Of a stretch of DNA of 64,000 bases, positions 35,086-43,644 are shown one piece after another. The translations under genes and the position numbers were made by a program. A model generated the notes under the pieces. The model had not been told where the DNA came from, did no database searches, and saw nothing but the letters and a program-made list of their open reading frames with translations. The DNA comes from Oceaniglobus indicus (lineage in GTDB: Bacteria; Pseudomonadota; Alphaproteobacteria; Rhodobacterales; Rhodobacteraceae). The stretch is from assembly GCF_002751875.1 (NCBI RefSeq), contig NZ_NMZM01000003.1:124001-188000 (forward strand). Reading direction: 5' to 3'. Position 1 is the first letter of the stretch; the number at the start of each line of letters is the position of its first letter.

Positions 35086-35894
35086 CGCACCTCGTTCTTG
35101 TCGCCGCCGGCCAACGCGGCGCGTGCCCTTGGTCCGTGAAAATACTCGCGCACCCAAGGGTGATCGACTTCCAGCATGTCGGCCATGGTGCCGACCGCAA
35201 GAACCTTCTTTTCGGCCAGCACCGCAATGCGGTCGCAGATGGCATGCAGAGAGTCCAGATCATGCGTCACCATGAACACGGTCAGACCCAGCGCCGCCTG
35301 CAACCGTCCGATCAGCGTATCGAAGGCGGCGGCGCCGATCGGGTCAAGACCCGCCGTCGGTTCGTCCAGGAACACGATCTCCGGATCCAGCGCGATAGCC
35401 CGCGCGAAACCCGCACGTTTGCGCATGCCGCCCGACAGGTCCGACGGATACTTGTCCTGCGCGCTGTCCTGCAGGCCGACCATGCGCACCTTGATGCCCG
35501 CCAGAGTGCGGCGCAGATCCTCGGGCAGGTCCAGCTGTTCGCGCATGGGCGCCTCGACGTTCTGGCGCACACTCAGCGATGAAAACAGCGCGCCGTCCTG
35601 GAACATCACGCCCCAGCGGCGGCGCAGCGCACGGTATTCGTCATCGGAGGTGTCGCGCACGCTTTGGCCAAACACCTCGATCCGGCCCGCGTCGGGTTTC
35701 AGCAGGCCGACGATCTGGTGCAACAGCACGGACTTGCCTGTGCCCGATCCGCCGACGATGCCGATGATTTCGCCCCGCCGCACATCCAGATCGACGCCGT
35801 CATGGACGGTATGCTTGCCGAACTTCTTGACCAGCCCGCGCACGCGGATGATCGGGTCGGTATCGTGACCGGCATTGTTCTGCGGATCCGCCAT
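35082..35894 (-). CDS. mlaF: lipid-transport ABC ATPase (MlaF-like)
   Basis: A 270-residue ABC ATPase of the Mla/Mkl/Ttg2A family: Walker A GGSGTGKSV, signature LSGGMRKRAGFARA (the MRKR variant typical of MlaF), Walker [16 protein letters not shown]-loop VTHDLDS. Energises phospholipid transport between the membranes with MlaE and MlaD. ATG 35894 taken; a GTG one codon upstream would give an ATGA-like overlap with mlaE. Tightly coupled on both sides. Confidence 0.92.
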   Translation of the reverse strand: MADPQNNAGHDTDPIIRVRGLVKKFGKHTVHDGVDLDVRRGEIIGIVGGSGTGKSVLLHQIVGLLKPDAGRIEVFGQSVRDTSDDEYRALRRRWGVMFQDGALFSSLSVRQNVEAPMREQLDLPEDLRRTLAGIKVRMVGLQDSAQDKYPSDLSGGMRKRAGFARAIALDPEIVFLDEPTAGLDPIGAAAFDTLIGRLQAALGLTVFMVTHDLDSLHAICDRIAVLAEKKVLAVGTMADMLEVDHPWVREYFHGPRARAALAGGDKNEVR

Positions 35895-36982
35895 CACACA
35901 CCCACCAGGGCAAAGAACACCGAAAACAGCGCATCCGCCACGATGACAAGGAAGATCGACACGACCACCGATGTCGACGTGAGCCGGCCCAGCGATTCCG
36001 CGTTGCCGCCGACCTTCAGCCCCTCATAGCAGCCGATGACGCCGATGATCAGGGCAAAGAACGGCGCCTTGATGATGCCGACGCCGAATTGCCACAGGTC
36101 GATATCCGCCACCAGCCGCGAGCGGAACACCGACGGCGACACGCCCAGTTCGATCCACGACATGATCGCGCCGCCCACCAGGCCCGAGATGTCGGCGATG
36201 AACCCCAGCAGCGGCAGCGTCAGGATCAGCGCCAGCACCCGCGGCACCACCAGGATCTGCACCGGCTCGAGGCCCAGCGTGCGCATGGCGTCGACCTCCT
36301 CGCGCATCTTCATCGACCCGATGGCGGCGGTGAAGGCCGAACCCGAGCGCCCGGCGACGATGATCGCGGTCAACAGGATGCCCAGTTCGCGCAGGATCGA
36401 GATGGCGATCAGATCGACGACGAACACCTCGGCCCCGAATTGGCGCAGCTGCGACGACCCCTGGAAGGCCAGGACGATGCCGATCAGGAACGACATCAGC
36501 GCGACGATGGGCACGGCGTTCAACCCGACCTCCTGCATGTGGTGCACAAGCGAGGTCAGGCGCAGCCGTCGCGGATGGATCACCAGGCTGGCCAAGGTTG
36601 CGACAACCTGGCCCAGGAAACCGGTCATCTCCACCGCGATCCGCCAGCCGTCATGGACCTTGCGCCCGACACCTTCGAAGCGATCGGCGATGGTCTGGCG
36701 CGGCTCGGCGTCGGGGGCGCCCGTGGGCATGTTGTCGCGCACCGTATCAAGCAGCAGGGTCTGCACGTCGCTGGCGCCGCTTACCGGGGCGTCGCCCATC
36801 CGCGCCGCAAGATCCAGGACGAACCATGCGCCCGCCGTGTCCATGCGCGCGACCTGTTCGATATCGACGCCATGCGCCCCGTCGGTATCGCATGACAGAT
36901 CGGCGACCGTTCCGATCAGAAGATCACCGCTCAGCACAAGGCGGCCATCGGCCATGTCCACACGCGGGCTGTCGGGTTGCAT
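35894..36982 (-). CDS. mlaE: lipid-transport permease MlaE with N-terminal STAS (MlaB-like) domain
   Basis: A 362-residue fusion. The N-terminal ~110 residues form an STAS-like domain (RVDMADGRLVLSGDLLIGTVADL, IEQVARMDTAGAWFVLDLAAR), doing the job of the separate E. coli MlaB. The C-terminal MlaE permease domain follows (VPIVALMSFLIGIVLAFQGSSQLRQFGAEVFVVDLIAISILRELGILLTAIIVAGRSGSAFTAAIGSMKMREEVDAMRTLG in segments). Start MQPDSPRVD with GGAAAC upstream. First gene of the mlaE-F-D-lipoprotein operon. No MlaA or MlaC in the window. Confidence 0.9.
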   Translation of the reverse strand: MQPDSPRVDMADGRLVLSGDLLIGTVADLSCDTDGAHGVDIEQVARMDTAGAWFVLDLAARMGDAPVSGASDVQTLLLDTVRDNMPTGAPDAEPRQTIADRFEGVGRKVHDGWRIAVEMTGFLGQVVATLASLVIHPRRLRLTSLVHHMQEVGLNAVPIVALMSFLIGIVLAFQGSSQLRQFGAEVFVVDLIAISILRELGILLTAIIVAGRSGSAFTAAIGSMKMREEVDAMRTLGLEPVQILVVPRVLALILTLPLLGFIADISGLVGGAIMSWIELGVSPSVFRSRLVADIDLWQFGVGIIKAPFFALIIGVIGCYEGLKVGGNAESLGRLTSTSVVVSIFLVIVADALFSVFFALVGV

Positions 36983-37300
36983 GTGGGTTTCCGGCCGGTT
37001 CACACTTTTACTCCGATGACGGCCGCACCCATGGGTCCGACCTTGCCCGTCTTGATCGCGCGGCGCGAAACCGTTTCGCCACCACGCCCGCCGGGTTCCG
37101 TCTATCACGCAAGTTGAACCGGTGCTTTGACATATCGCACTTGGATTGCGAAGGCGAACCGGTCCTGCACCCGCAAGAACATCGGATTCCGGCCTGATCG
37201 GTGGCCCGCAGCGCGGCAATTGGCCCCCGAAACGAAAAGAGAGCGCGCAATGACTGCGCGCTCTCCCCGGCCCCTGAAGGAAAGAGCCTGTCCCGAATCC
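36983..37300. other. intergenic interval between mlaE start and glpV stop
   Basis: About 320 nt without a gene. It should hold the promoter for the minus-strand mlaEFD operon and, at 37231-37265, the terminator of the glp operon. A TTGACA at 37124-37129 points along the plus strand, where no gene follows. Nothing else recognised. Confidence 0.5.
37231..37265 (-). terminator. rho-independent terminator of the glycerol operon
   Basis: A perfect 11-bp stem, GAGAGCGCGCA/TGCGCGCTCTC with a 5-nt loop, lies at 37239-37265. Read on the minus strand it is followed directly by TTTTCGTT. It sits 36 nt after the glpV stop, in the right orientation to end the glp transcript. Confidence 0.88.
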
Positions 37301-39010
37301 TTACTGATTCCAGGATTTCACCAGTTCGTCATAGCTGACGGTCTTCGGCTCTTCGTCCTCGTTCTCGAGGGCAGGCTTGGGTGCGCCCGGCTGCTCAAGC
37401 CAGTATTCGGCCGATTCTTCCTCGTTCAGCTTCGGACCCAGATCGCCCTGGATGCCGGCACGTTCCAGACGCGACATCACGTCCTCCATGTCGGCGCAGA
37501 GCTGATCCAGCGCGCCCTTGGCATCCTTGGCACCCGACATCGCGTCACCGATGTTCTGCCACCAAAGCTGCGCCAGCTTGGGATAGTCCGGCACGTTGGT
37601 GCCCGTGGGCGACCACTGTGTGCGGGCGGGCGAACGGTAGAATTCGACCAGACCGCCCAGCTTGTCCGCGCGTTCGGTGAAGTGATCCGAGTTCACGGTC
37701 GATTCGCGGATGAAGGTCAGGCCCACGTCGGCCTTCTTCACATCCACGGTCTTGGACGTCACGAACTGCGCATAGAGCCATGCGGCCTTGGCGCGGTCCA
37801 GCGGGGTCGAGTTCATGATGGTCCAGGATCCCACGTCCTGATAGCCGACCTTCATGCCCTCTTCCCAATAGACGCCGTGGGGCGACGGGGCGAGGCGCCA
37901 TTTAGGCGTTCCGTCCTCGTTCATCACCGCATCCGACGCCACCAGGGGCGCGACGAACGTGGTATACATGAACATCTGCTGCGCGATGTTGCCCTGTGCG
38001 GGGACCGGACCGGCCTCGGAGAAGGTCATGCCGGCGGCCGACGGGGGCGAGTATTCCTGCAGCCACTTGATCGCCTTGTTCACGGCATAGACGGCCGCGG
38101 GCGAGTTCGTCGCGCCGCCACGATCCATGCAGGCGCCGACCGGCTGGGAGTTCTCGTTGACGCGGATGCCCCATTCATCGACCGGCAGGCCGTTGGGTTC
38201 ACCCTTGTCGCCCATCCCGGCCATGGACATCCACGCATCGGTGTAACGCCATCCCAGCGACGGATCCTTCTTGCCATAATCCATGTTGCCATAGACTTCC
38301 TGGCCGTCGATCGTCTTGCCGGTGAAGAACTCGGCGATGTCCTCGTAGGCCGACCAGTTGACCGGAACGCCCAGGTCATAGCCGTACTTTTCCTTGAATT
38401 CCGCCTTGAATTCCTCGTTGTTGAACCAATCGTAGCGGAACCAGTAAAGGTTCGCGAACTGCTGGTCGGGCAGCTGATACAGCTTGCCGTCGGGCGCGGT
38501 CGTGAACTGGGTGCCGATATAATCGTCCAGGTCCAGCGTGGGCGATGTCACATCGGCCCCGTCGCCGGCCATGAAGTCGGTCAGGTTGCGCACCTGGCCA
38601 TAACGCCAGTGTGTGCCGATCAGGTCGGAGTCGTTGACATAGGCGTCATAGATGTTCTCGCCCGACTGCATCTGCGTCTGCAGCTTTTCCACCACGTCGC
38701 CTTCACCGATCAGGTCGTGGGTGATCTTGATGCCGGTGATTGCCGTGAATGCGGGTGCCAGAACCTGGGACTCGTATTCATGGGTGGTGATGGTTTCGGA
38801 CACGACGTTGATCTCCATGCCCTCGAAGGGCTTGGCGGCGTCGATGAACCACTGCATTTCCGCTTCCTGATCGGCGCGCGACAGGGTTGTCACCTCGCCG
38901 ATTTCTTCATCGAGAAACTTCTTCGCGGCCTCCATGTCGGCGAACGCCGGTCCGGCCACCAGGCCGAGGGCAAGGCCCAGGGCGGTGGAAGATTTCAATA
39001 GAACGTTCAT
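37301..39010 (-). CDS. glpV: glycerol ABC transporter substrate-binding protein (GlpV)
   Basis: A 569-residue periplasmic binding protein. Signal peptide MNVLLKSSTALGLALGLVAGPAFA, then an extracellular solute-binding family 1 domain (ITTHEYESQVLAPAFTAITGIKI, YVNDSDLIGTHWRYGQVRNLT, LYQLPDQQFANLYWFRYDWF). Its size (unusually long for a sugar binder) and its place at the end of glpSTPQU match the GlpV protein of the rhizobial glycerol uptake system. Very strong ribosome site GGGAGGAAACC. Followed by a strong terminator. Confidence 0.9.
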   Translation of the reverse strand: MNVLLKSSTALGLALGLVAGPAFADMEAAKKFLDEEIGEVTTLSRADQEAEMQWFIDAAKPFEGMEINVVSETITTHEYESQVLAPAFTAITGIKITHDLIGEGDVVEKLQTQMQSGENIYDAYVNDSDLIGTHWRYGQVRNLTDFMAGDGADVTSPTLDLDDYIGTQFTTAPDGKLYQLPDQQFANLYWFRYDWFNNEEFKAEFKEKYGYDLGVPVNWSAYEDIAEFFTGKTIDGQEVYGNMDYGKKDPSLGWRYTDAWMSMAGMGDKGEPNGLPVDEWGIRVNENSQPVGACMDRGGATNSPAAVYAVNKAIKWLQEYSPPSAAGMTFSEAGPVPAQGNIAQQMFMYTTFVAPLVASDAVMNEDGTPKWRLAPSPHGVYWEEGMKVGYQDVGSWTIMNSTPLDRAKAAWLYAQFVTSKTVDVKKADVGLTFIRESTVNSDHFTERADKLGGLVEFYRSPARTQWSPTGTNVPDYPKLAQLWWQNIGDAMSGAKDAKGALDQLCADMEDVMSRLERAGIQGDLGPKLNEEESAEYWLEQPGAPKPALENEDEEPKTVSYDELVKSWNQ

Positions 39011-39086
39011 GTGGTTTCCTCCCATAGTCAGAACGTTTCGAACGCCCGACCCCACGGCACCGCCGCGAGGTCGGGATTGACCTGCC

Positions 39087-39362
39087 TCAGACCCAGCGGA
39101 ACACCGCTGCGGCAAAGACAAGGCAGACGAGCAGCGCAAGGTATTGCGGACCAAGCGCCAGACCCAGCCAGATCAGGTTGATGAAGGCTGAACCAAGCAA
39201 GGTGATGAACAACCGGTCGCCCCGCGTGGTGGCGACGCCGATGATGCCGCGGCGTGGCGTCTCGGGAAATTTCACCGCGAGGATCGAAAACGTGATCAGC
39301 AGCAGCGCGATGATGCCGAAGAAGGCCGCCGTGGGCCATGTCCAGGCCATCCAGTCAAGCAT
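39087..39362 (-). CDS. glpU: small membrane protein of glycerol transporter (GlpU, DUF2160)
   Basis: A 91-residue protein with three hydrophobic segments (WPTAAFFGIIALLLITFSILAVKF, LFITLLGSAFINLIWLGLALG, LALLVCLVFAAAVFRW) and the PETPRRGIIGVATTRGDRLFI loop of DUF2160. These proteins lie between permease and binding-protein genes in glpSTPQUV operons; the role is undefined, perhaps stabilising the permeases. GAGGAG precedes the ATG; 76-nt gap to glpV. Confidence 0.88.
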   Translation of the reverse strand: MLDWMAWTWPTAAFFGIIALLLITFSILAVKFPETPRRGIIGVATTRGDRLFITLLGSAFINLIWLGLALGPQYLALLVCLVFAAAVFRWV

Positions 39363-39374
39363 GATGGGTTCTCC

Positions 39375-39692
39375 TCATGGATAAATCTCGCACCAGGCGG
39401 TGTAGAACCAGCCATTCACGTTTGTTCTATTGCCCTTCACGATCCCTTCCTCTGCAAAGCACCATTTGCCCTTGCAGGTGCGATGGTCGAAAAAAAGCGT
39501 GTCGCCGTTGCGGACCCGTGCGATTTCGGCCTGTTTCGAGGACGGACCGCGTCGGATGGACAGGAAGCCGTCGCCATTCGGGTCAAGCTTGGTCAACAGA
39601 CATCCTGCGCCATACTGATCATCGTCGGCAGTGGCCGCCAGGGGCGTGGCGCAAAGCGCCAGACCCAACAGGATTGATACAAATGCCTTCAT
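39375..39692 (-). CDS. secreted SH3-like protein inserted in the glycerol operon
   Basis: A 105-residue exported protein: signal peptide MKAFVSILLGLALCATPLAA, then DPNGDGFLSIRRGPSSKQAEIARVRNGDTLFF, a bacterial SH3-like core (LxIRxGP...xxIARVxNGD), and four Cys in the mature part (Cys31, Cys73, Cys78, Cys101) that could form disulfides. DPNGDG also resembles a Ca-loop. It sits 2 nt after glpQ and 12 nt before glpU on the same strand, so it is co-transcribed. I do not know it as a part of described glpSTPQUV operons. Binding partner unknown. Confidence 0.75.
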   Translation of the reverse strand: MKAFVSILLGLALCATPLAATADDDQYGAGCLLTKLDPNGDGFLSIRRGPSSKQAEIARVRNGDTLFFDHRTCKGKWCFAEEGIVKGNRTNVNGWFYTAWCEIYP

Positions 39693-39694
39693 CG

Positions 39695-40579
39695 TCACAC
39701 CCGCCCCAGGGCAAAGCCCTTCGCGATGTAGTTGCGGACAAAGTAGATCACCAAGGCCCCCGGCACGATCGTCAGCACGCCGGCGGCGGCCAGCACGCCC
39801 CAGTCGACCCCTGCCGCGCCCACGGTGCGGGTCATCGTGGCGGCGATGGGCTTGGCATCGACCGAGGTCAGGGTGCGCGAGAGCAGCAGTTCGACCCATG
39901 AGAACATGAAGCAGAAGAACGCCGCGACGCCGATTCCGCTGGCGATCAGGGGCATGAAGATCTTGATGAAGAAGCGCGGGAAGGAATAGCCGTCGATATA
40001 CGCCGTCTCGTCGATCTCTTTCGGCACGCCGCGCATGAAGCCTTCGAGAATCCAGACCGCCAGCGGCACGTTGAACAGGCAATGGGCCAAGGCCACGGCG
40101 ATATGAGTGTCGAACAACCCGATGCTGGAATACAACTGGAAGAACGGCAGGGCAAAGACGGCGGGCGGCGCCATCCGGTTGGTCAGCAGCCAGAAGAACA
40201 GATGCTTGTCGCCCATGAAGCTGTAGCGGCTGAACGCATAGGCGGCGGGCAGCGCGACGGCCAGCGAGATCACCGTGTTCATCACCACATAGATCAGCGA
40301 ATTGACATATCCCATGTACCAACTCGGGTCGGTCAGGATCTTTTCGTAATTCGCCAGGGTCAGGTTGCGCGGCCACAGGGAAAACGAACTCAGGATCTCG
40401 GTGTTGGTCTTCAGGCTCATGTTCAGCAGCCAATAGATCGGCAGCATCAGGAACAGCAGATACAGGAACATCACGACGGCTGAACCCGAGGGGCGGAACC
40501 GGCGCGTGCTGGTGCGCGGTTTCTGGATGACCATTTCGCTGTCTGCGGGGTTAAGATCGGGGGTTGCGGTGTCGGTCAT
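39695..40579 (-). CDS. glpQ: glycerol ABC transporter permease GlpQ
   Basis: A 294-residue MalG-type permease with six hydrophobic segments and the EAA loop EIDETAYIDGYSFPRFFIKIFMPLI contacting the ATPase. N-terminal ~30 residues are cytosolic. Ends FVRNYIAKGFALGRV, the usual MalG-like end. Lies 1 nt after glpP. Pairs with GlpP to form the glycerol channel through the inner membrane. Confidence 0.92.
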   Translation of the reverse strand: MTDTATPDLNPADSEMVIQKPRTSTRRFRPSGSAVVMFLYLLFLMLPIYWLLNMSLKTNTEILSSFSLWPRNLTLANYEKILTDPSWYMGYVNSLIYVVMNTVISLAVALPAAYAFSRYSFMGDKHLFFWLLTNRMAPPAVFALPFFQLYSSIGLFDTHIAVALAHCLFNVPLAVWILEGFMRGVPKEIDETAYIDGYSFPRFFIKIFMPLIASGIGVAAFFCFMFSWVELLLSRTLTSVDAKPIAATMTRTVGAAGVDWGVLAAAGVLTIVPGALVIYFVRNYIAKGFALGRV

Positions 40580-40580
40580 G

Positions 40581-41453
40581 TCACTTTCCCTCGCGTGCGT
40601 CGATGGTGGTCATCACGGTGTAGAACACCCACGAAATCGCCATGATCACCAGAAAATACATCAGGCTGAAGGCCGCCGCCGGTCCCAGGTCGAACTGACC
40701 CAGCGCCATCTTCACAAGGTCGATGGACAGGAACGTGGTGGCATTGCCCGGCCCGCCGCCGGTGACGACGAAAGGTTCGGTGTAGATCATGAAACTGTCC
40801 ATGAACCGCAGCAGGATCGCGATCATCAGAACCCCCGCCATCTTGGGCAGCTCGATATAGCGGAACACGGCCCAGCGGCTGGCCTGGTCGATCTTGGCCG
40901 CCTGGTAATAGGCATCGGGGATCGAGCGCAGGCCGGCAAAGGCCAGAAGCGCCACCAACGACGTCCAGTGCCACACGTCCATGACGATCACCGTGACCCA
41001 GGCATCGATGGTGTTCTGGGTGTAGTTGTAGTTGATCCCCATCGCATCCAGCGTATAGCCCAGCAGGCCGATGTCGACGCGTCCGAAGATCTGCCAGATT
41101 GTGCCGACCACGTTCCACGGGATTAGCAGCGGCAGCGACATCAGCACCAGGCAGAACGACGACCAGAAGCCCTTCTTGGGCATGTGCAGGGCGACATAGA
41201 TGCCCAGCGGAACCTCGATCGCCAGGATGATGGCGGAAAACATCAGCTGACGGCCCAGCGCGCTCCACATCCGGTCGGATGCCAGCATGTCCTTGAACCA
41301 ATCCAGACCCGCCCAGAAGAACACGTTCTGTCCGAAGGTGTCCTGAACCGAATAATTGACCACGGTCATCAGCGGAATCACCGCCGAAAACGCCACCAGC
41401 ACCAGCACCGGCAGAACCAGGAACCATGCCTTCTGATTGACGGTCTTGTTCAT
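40581..41453 (-). CDS. glpP: glycerol ABC transporter permease GlpP
   Basis: A 290-residue MalF/UgpA-type permease: AWFLVLPVLVLVAFSAVIPLMTVVNYSVQD near the N-terminus, six hydrophobic segments and an EAA-type loop LRSIPDAYYQAAKIDQASRWAVFRYIELPKM. ATGA overlap with glpT and 1-nt spacing to glpQ show one operon. Confidence 0.92.
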   Translation of the reverse strand: MNKTVNQKAWFLVLPVLVLVAFSAVIPLMTVVNYSVQDTFGQNVFFWAGLDWFKDMLASDRMWSALGRQLMFSAIILAIEVPLGIYVALHMPKKGFWSSFCLVLMSLPLLIPWNVVGTIWQIFGRVDIGLLGYTLDAMGINYNYTQNTIDAWVTVIVMDVWHWTSLVALLAFAGLRSIPDAYYQAAKIDQASRWAVFRYIELPKMAGVLMIAILLRFMDSFMIYTEPFVVTGGGPGNATTFLSIDLVKMALGQFDLGPAAAFSLMYFLVIMAISWVFYTVMTTIDAREGK

Positions 41454-42547
41454 GCTGCGTCCTTTCCGGGAACGTTCTGCGTGGCCTCGACGCGCCAGTC
41501 GTCGGCATAGACGTTGATCCCCTCGGGGGCGAAGCCGATGCGGTCGACGTCGGCGGGGATCGCGTCGCCTTCGTTCGCGATGGCGCTGACCTCGGTGCCG
41601 CCCACGTCAAGGCGCACGATCTTGTGGCGGCCCACGTCCTCGATCCGGTCGATCCGCGCCGGGATGCCGTCGCCGCCCGCCTGCAGACGGATGAATTCGG
41701 GCCGCACACCGATCTGGATCTTGCCGCTGGCCGCGTAATGGGCGCCAAGATCCACCGTCGCATCGCCGATCCGGGCGCGCGTGCCGTCCAGCGTGGCGTT
41801 GAACAGGTTCATCCCCGGCGAACCGATGAAATAGCCGACGAAGGTGTGGGCGGGCCGTTCGAACAGATCCTGGGGTGTGCCGATCTGCACCACCCGGCCG
41901 TCATGCATCACCACCACCTTGTCGGCAAAGGTCAGCGCCTCGGTCTGGTCGTGGGTGACATAGATCATCGTATGGCCGAAATCGTCGTGCAGCTTCTTCA
42001 GCTGGGTGCGCAGCTCCCACTTCATGTGCGGGTCGATCACGGTCAGGGGCTCGTCGAACAGCAGCGCGTTCACGTCCTCGCGCACCATGCCCCGGCCCAG
42101 TGAAATCTTCTGTTTTGCATCCGCCGTCAGGCCGCGCGCCTTGCGGTCAAGCTCGGCGTCCATGCCGATCATGGCACTGACCTTCTGCACCCGGCGCGCG
42201 ATCTCGGCGCTGTCCAGCTTGCGGTTCTTCAGCGGAAACGCCAGGTTCTCGCGCACCGTCATGGTGTCGTAGACGACCGGAAACTGGAACACCTGCGCGA
42301 TGTTGCGATCCGCGGTCGCGGCGGTGGTCATGTCCTCGCCGTCGAACAATACGCGCCCCTGCGACGGGATCAGCAGGCCCGAGATGATGTTCAGCAACGT
42401 CGACTTGCCACAGCCCGACGCGCCCAGCAGGGCATAGGCTTCGCCATCCGTCCAGTCATGGTTCAGCTCTTTCAGGGCGAAATCATCCTCGGACGCGGGA
42501 TTGGGCAGGTATGAATGGGCGAGGTTATCAAGCGTGATCCGGGCCAT
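41450..42547 (-). CDS. glpT: glycerol ABC transporter ATPase GlpT (degenerate signature)
   Basis: A 365-residue MalK-like ATPase with C-terminal OB/TOBE region. Walker A GASGCGKST (42-50), Walker B LLFDEPLTVIDP and H-loop His199 (VTHDQTEAL) are intact. The ABC signature is not: LSGGQ is replaced by LTADAKQ (residues 140-146). With GlpS (normal LSGGQ but no H-loop His) this predicts one working and one degenerate ATP site. Coupled to glpS (TAATG) and glpP (ATGA). Confidence 0.9.
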   Translation of the reverse strand: MARITLDNLAHSYLPNPASEDDFALKELNHDWTDGEAYALLGASGCGKSTLLNIISGLLIPSQGRVLFDGEDMTTAATADRNIAQVFQFPVVYDTMTVRENLAFPLKNRKLDSAEIARRVQKVSAMIGMDAELDRKARGLTADAKQKISLGRGMVREDVNALLFDEPLTVIDPHMKWELRTQLKKLHDDFGHTMIYVTHDQTEALTFADKVVVMHDGRVVQIGTPQDLFERPAHTFVGYFIGSPGMNLFNATLDGTRARIGDATVDLGAHYAASGKIQIGVRPEFIRLQAGGDGIPARIDRIEDVGRHKIVRLDVGGTEVSAIANEGDAIPADVDRIGFAPEGINVYADDWRVEATQNVPGKDAA

Positions 42548-43629
42548 TACGCAGCCTCCGCATAGGCGGCCGACGCGACAAGCGTGCCATCGTCGGCAAA
42601 AAGATAGATCCGCGACGGATCGAGATAGACCGCCAGCGGCTGTCCGGGTTTCAGATCGCGCACCCCGTGGATCAGCCCGACCCAGCGTTCGCCGCCGTGT
42701 TCGAGATGCACGAAGGTTTCCGAGCCGGTGATCTCGGTCACGTTCAGCGTCGCATCGAAGCGGATCGCGCCCTCTGACGGCTCAAGCTTCAGGTGATTGG
42801 GACGGAACCCGGCCAGATACCGACCGTCGGCCAACCCCGGCGCCAAGGCATCGGCCGCCAGTTCGCCCTTGTCGTGGCGCAGGCTCTCGCCCCGCTTCTC
42901 GAGGGTCAGGAAGTTCATCGGCGGATCGGAAAACACCCGCGCCGTCGTTGCATCCTGAGGCTTGCGATAGACATCGGATGTCGGGCCGAACTGGGTCACG
43001 CGCCCCTCCCACAGGGTCGCGCAATTGCCGCCCAGCAACAGTGCCTCTTCCGGTTCGGTGGTGGCATAGACGAAGATCGAGCCGGATTTTTCAAAGATCT
43101 TCGGGATCTCGGCGCGCAATTCCTCGCGCAGCTTGTAATCGAGGTTGGCCAGCGGTTCGTCCAGCAACACCAGCCCCGCGTTCTTGACCAGGGCCCGGGC
43201 CAGCGCACAACGCTGCTGCTGTCCGCCCGACAATTCCAAGGGCTTGCGATCCAGCATCGGCGCCAGGCGCATCAGGGCGGCGGTGTCGCGCACCCGCTGG
43301 TCGATCTCGTCGCGGCCGATCCCCATCAGCTTCATGGGCGATGCGATGTTGTCATAGACCGTCATCGAGGGGTAATTGATGAACTGCTGATACACCATCG
43401 CCACCTTGCGGTCCTGTACCCGCTGGCCGGTCACGTCTTCGCCGTTCCAGATCACGCGCCCTGTGGTCGGCGCATCCAGCCCCGCCATCAGCCGCATCAA
43501 CGTGGTCTTGCCCGACAACGTCGGCCCCAACAGCACGTTCATCGTGCCCTTTTCCAGGGTCAGCGACGTCTCGTGGATGTGCGTTTGACCGCTCACCACA
43601 TGCGTCAGACCTTCCAGTTTCAGCGTCAT
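42547..43629 (-). CDS. glpS: glycerol ABC transporter ATPase GlpS (degenerate H-loop)
   Basis: A 360-residue MalK-like ATPase. Walker A GPTLSGKTT (35-43), signature LSGGQQQRCALARA (133-146) and Walker B GLVLLDEPLANLD are present. The switch histidine is lost: the H-loop reads VYATTEPEEAL, with Thr191 where VTHD has His. C-terminal regulatory/TOBE domain follows. Starts 15 nt after the glpD stop. Confidence 0.9.
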   Translation of the reverse strand: MTLKLEGLTHVVSGQTHIHETSLTLEKGTMNVLLGPTLSGKTTLMRLMAGLDAPTTGRVIWNGEDVTGQRVQDRKVAMVYQQFINYPSMTVYDNIASPMKLMGIGRDEIDQRVRDTAALMRLAPMLDRKPLELSGGQQQRCALARALVKNAGLVLLDEPLANLDYKLREELRAEIPKIFEKSGSIFVYATTEPEEALLLGGNCATLWEGRVTQFGPTSDVYRKPQDATTARVFSDPPMNFLTLEKRGESLRHDKGELAADALAPGLADGRYLAGFRPNHLKLEPSEGAIRFDATLNVTEITGSETFVHLEHGGERWVGLIHGVRDLKPGQPLAVYLDPSRIYLFADDGTLVASAAYAEAA

Positions 43630-43644
43630 GCGTCGTTCCCCCGC

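Noticed and set aside
35110-35160. AAAATACTCGCGC within the 3' part of mlaF, like the dispersed element
   Set aside because: It encodes conserved residues near the MlaF C-terminus, has no following hairpin and is not intergenic; treated as chance.
37120-37150. TTGACA promoter-like site at 37124 on the plus strand
   Set aside because: No plus-strand gene follows and no good -10 is at proper spacing.
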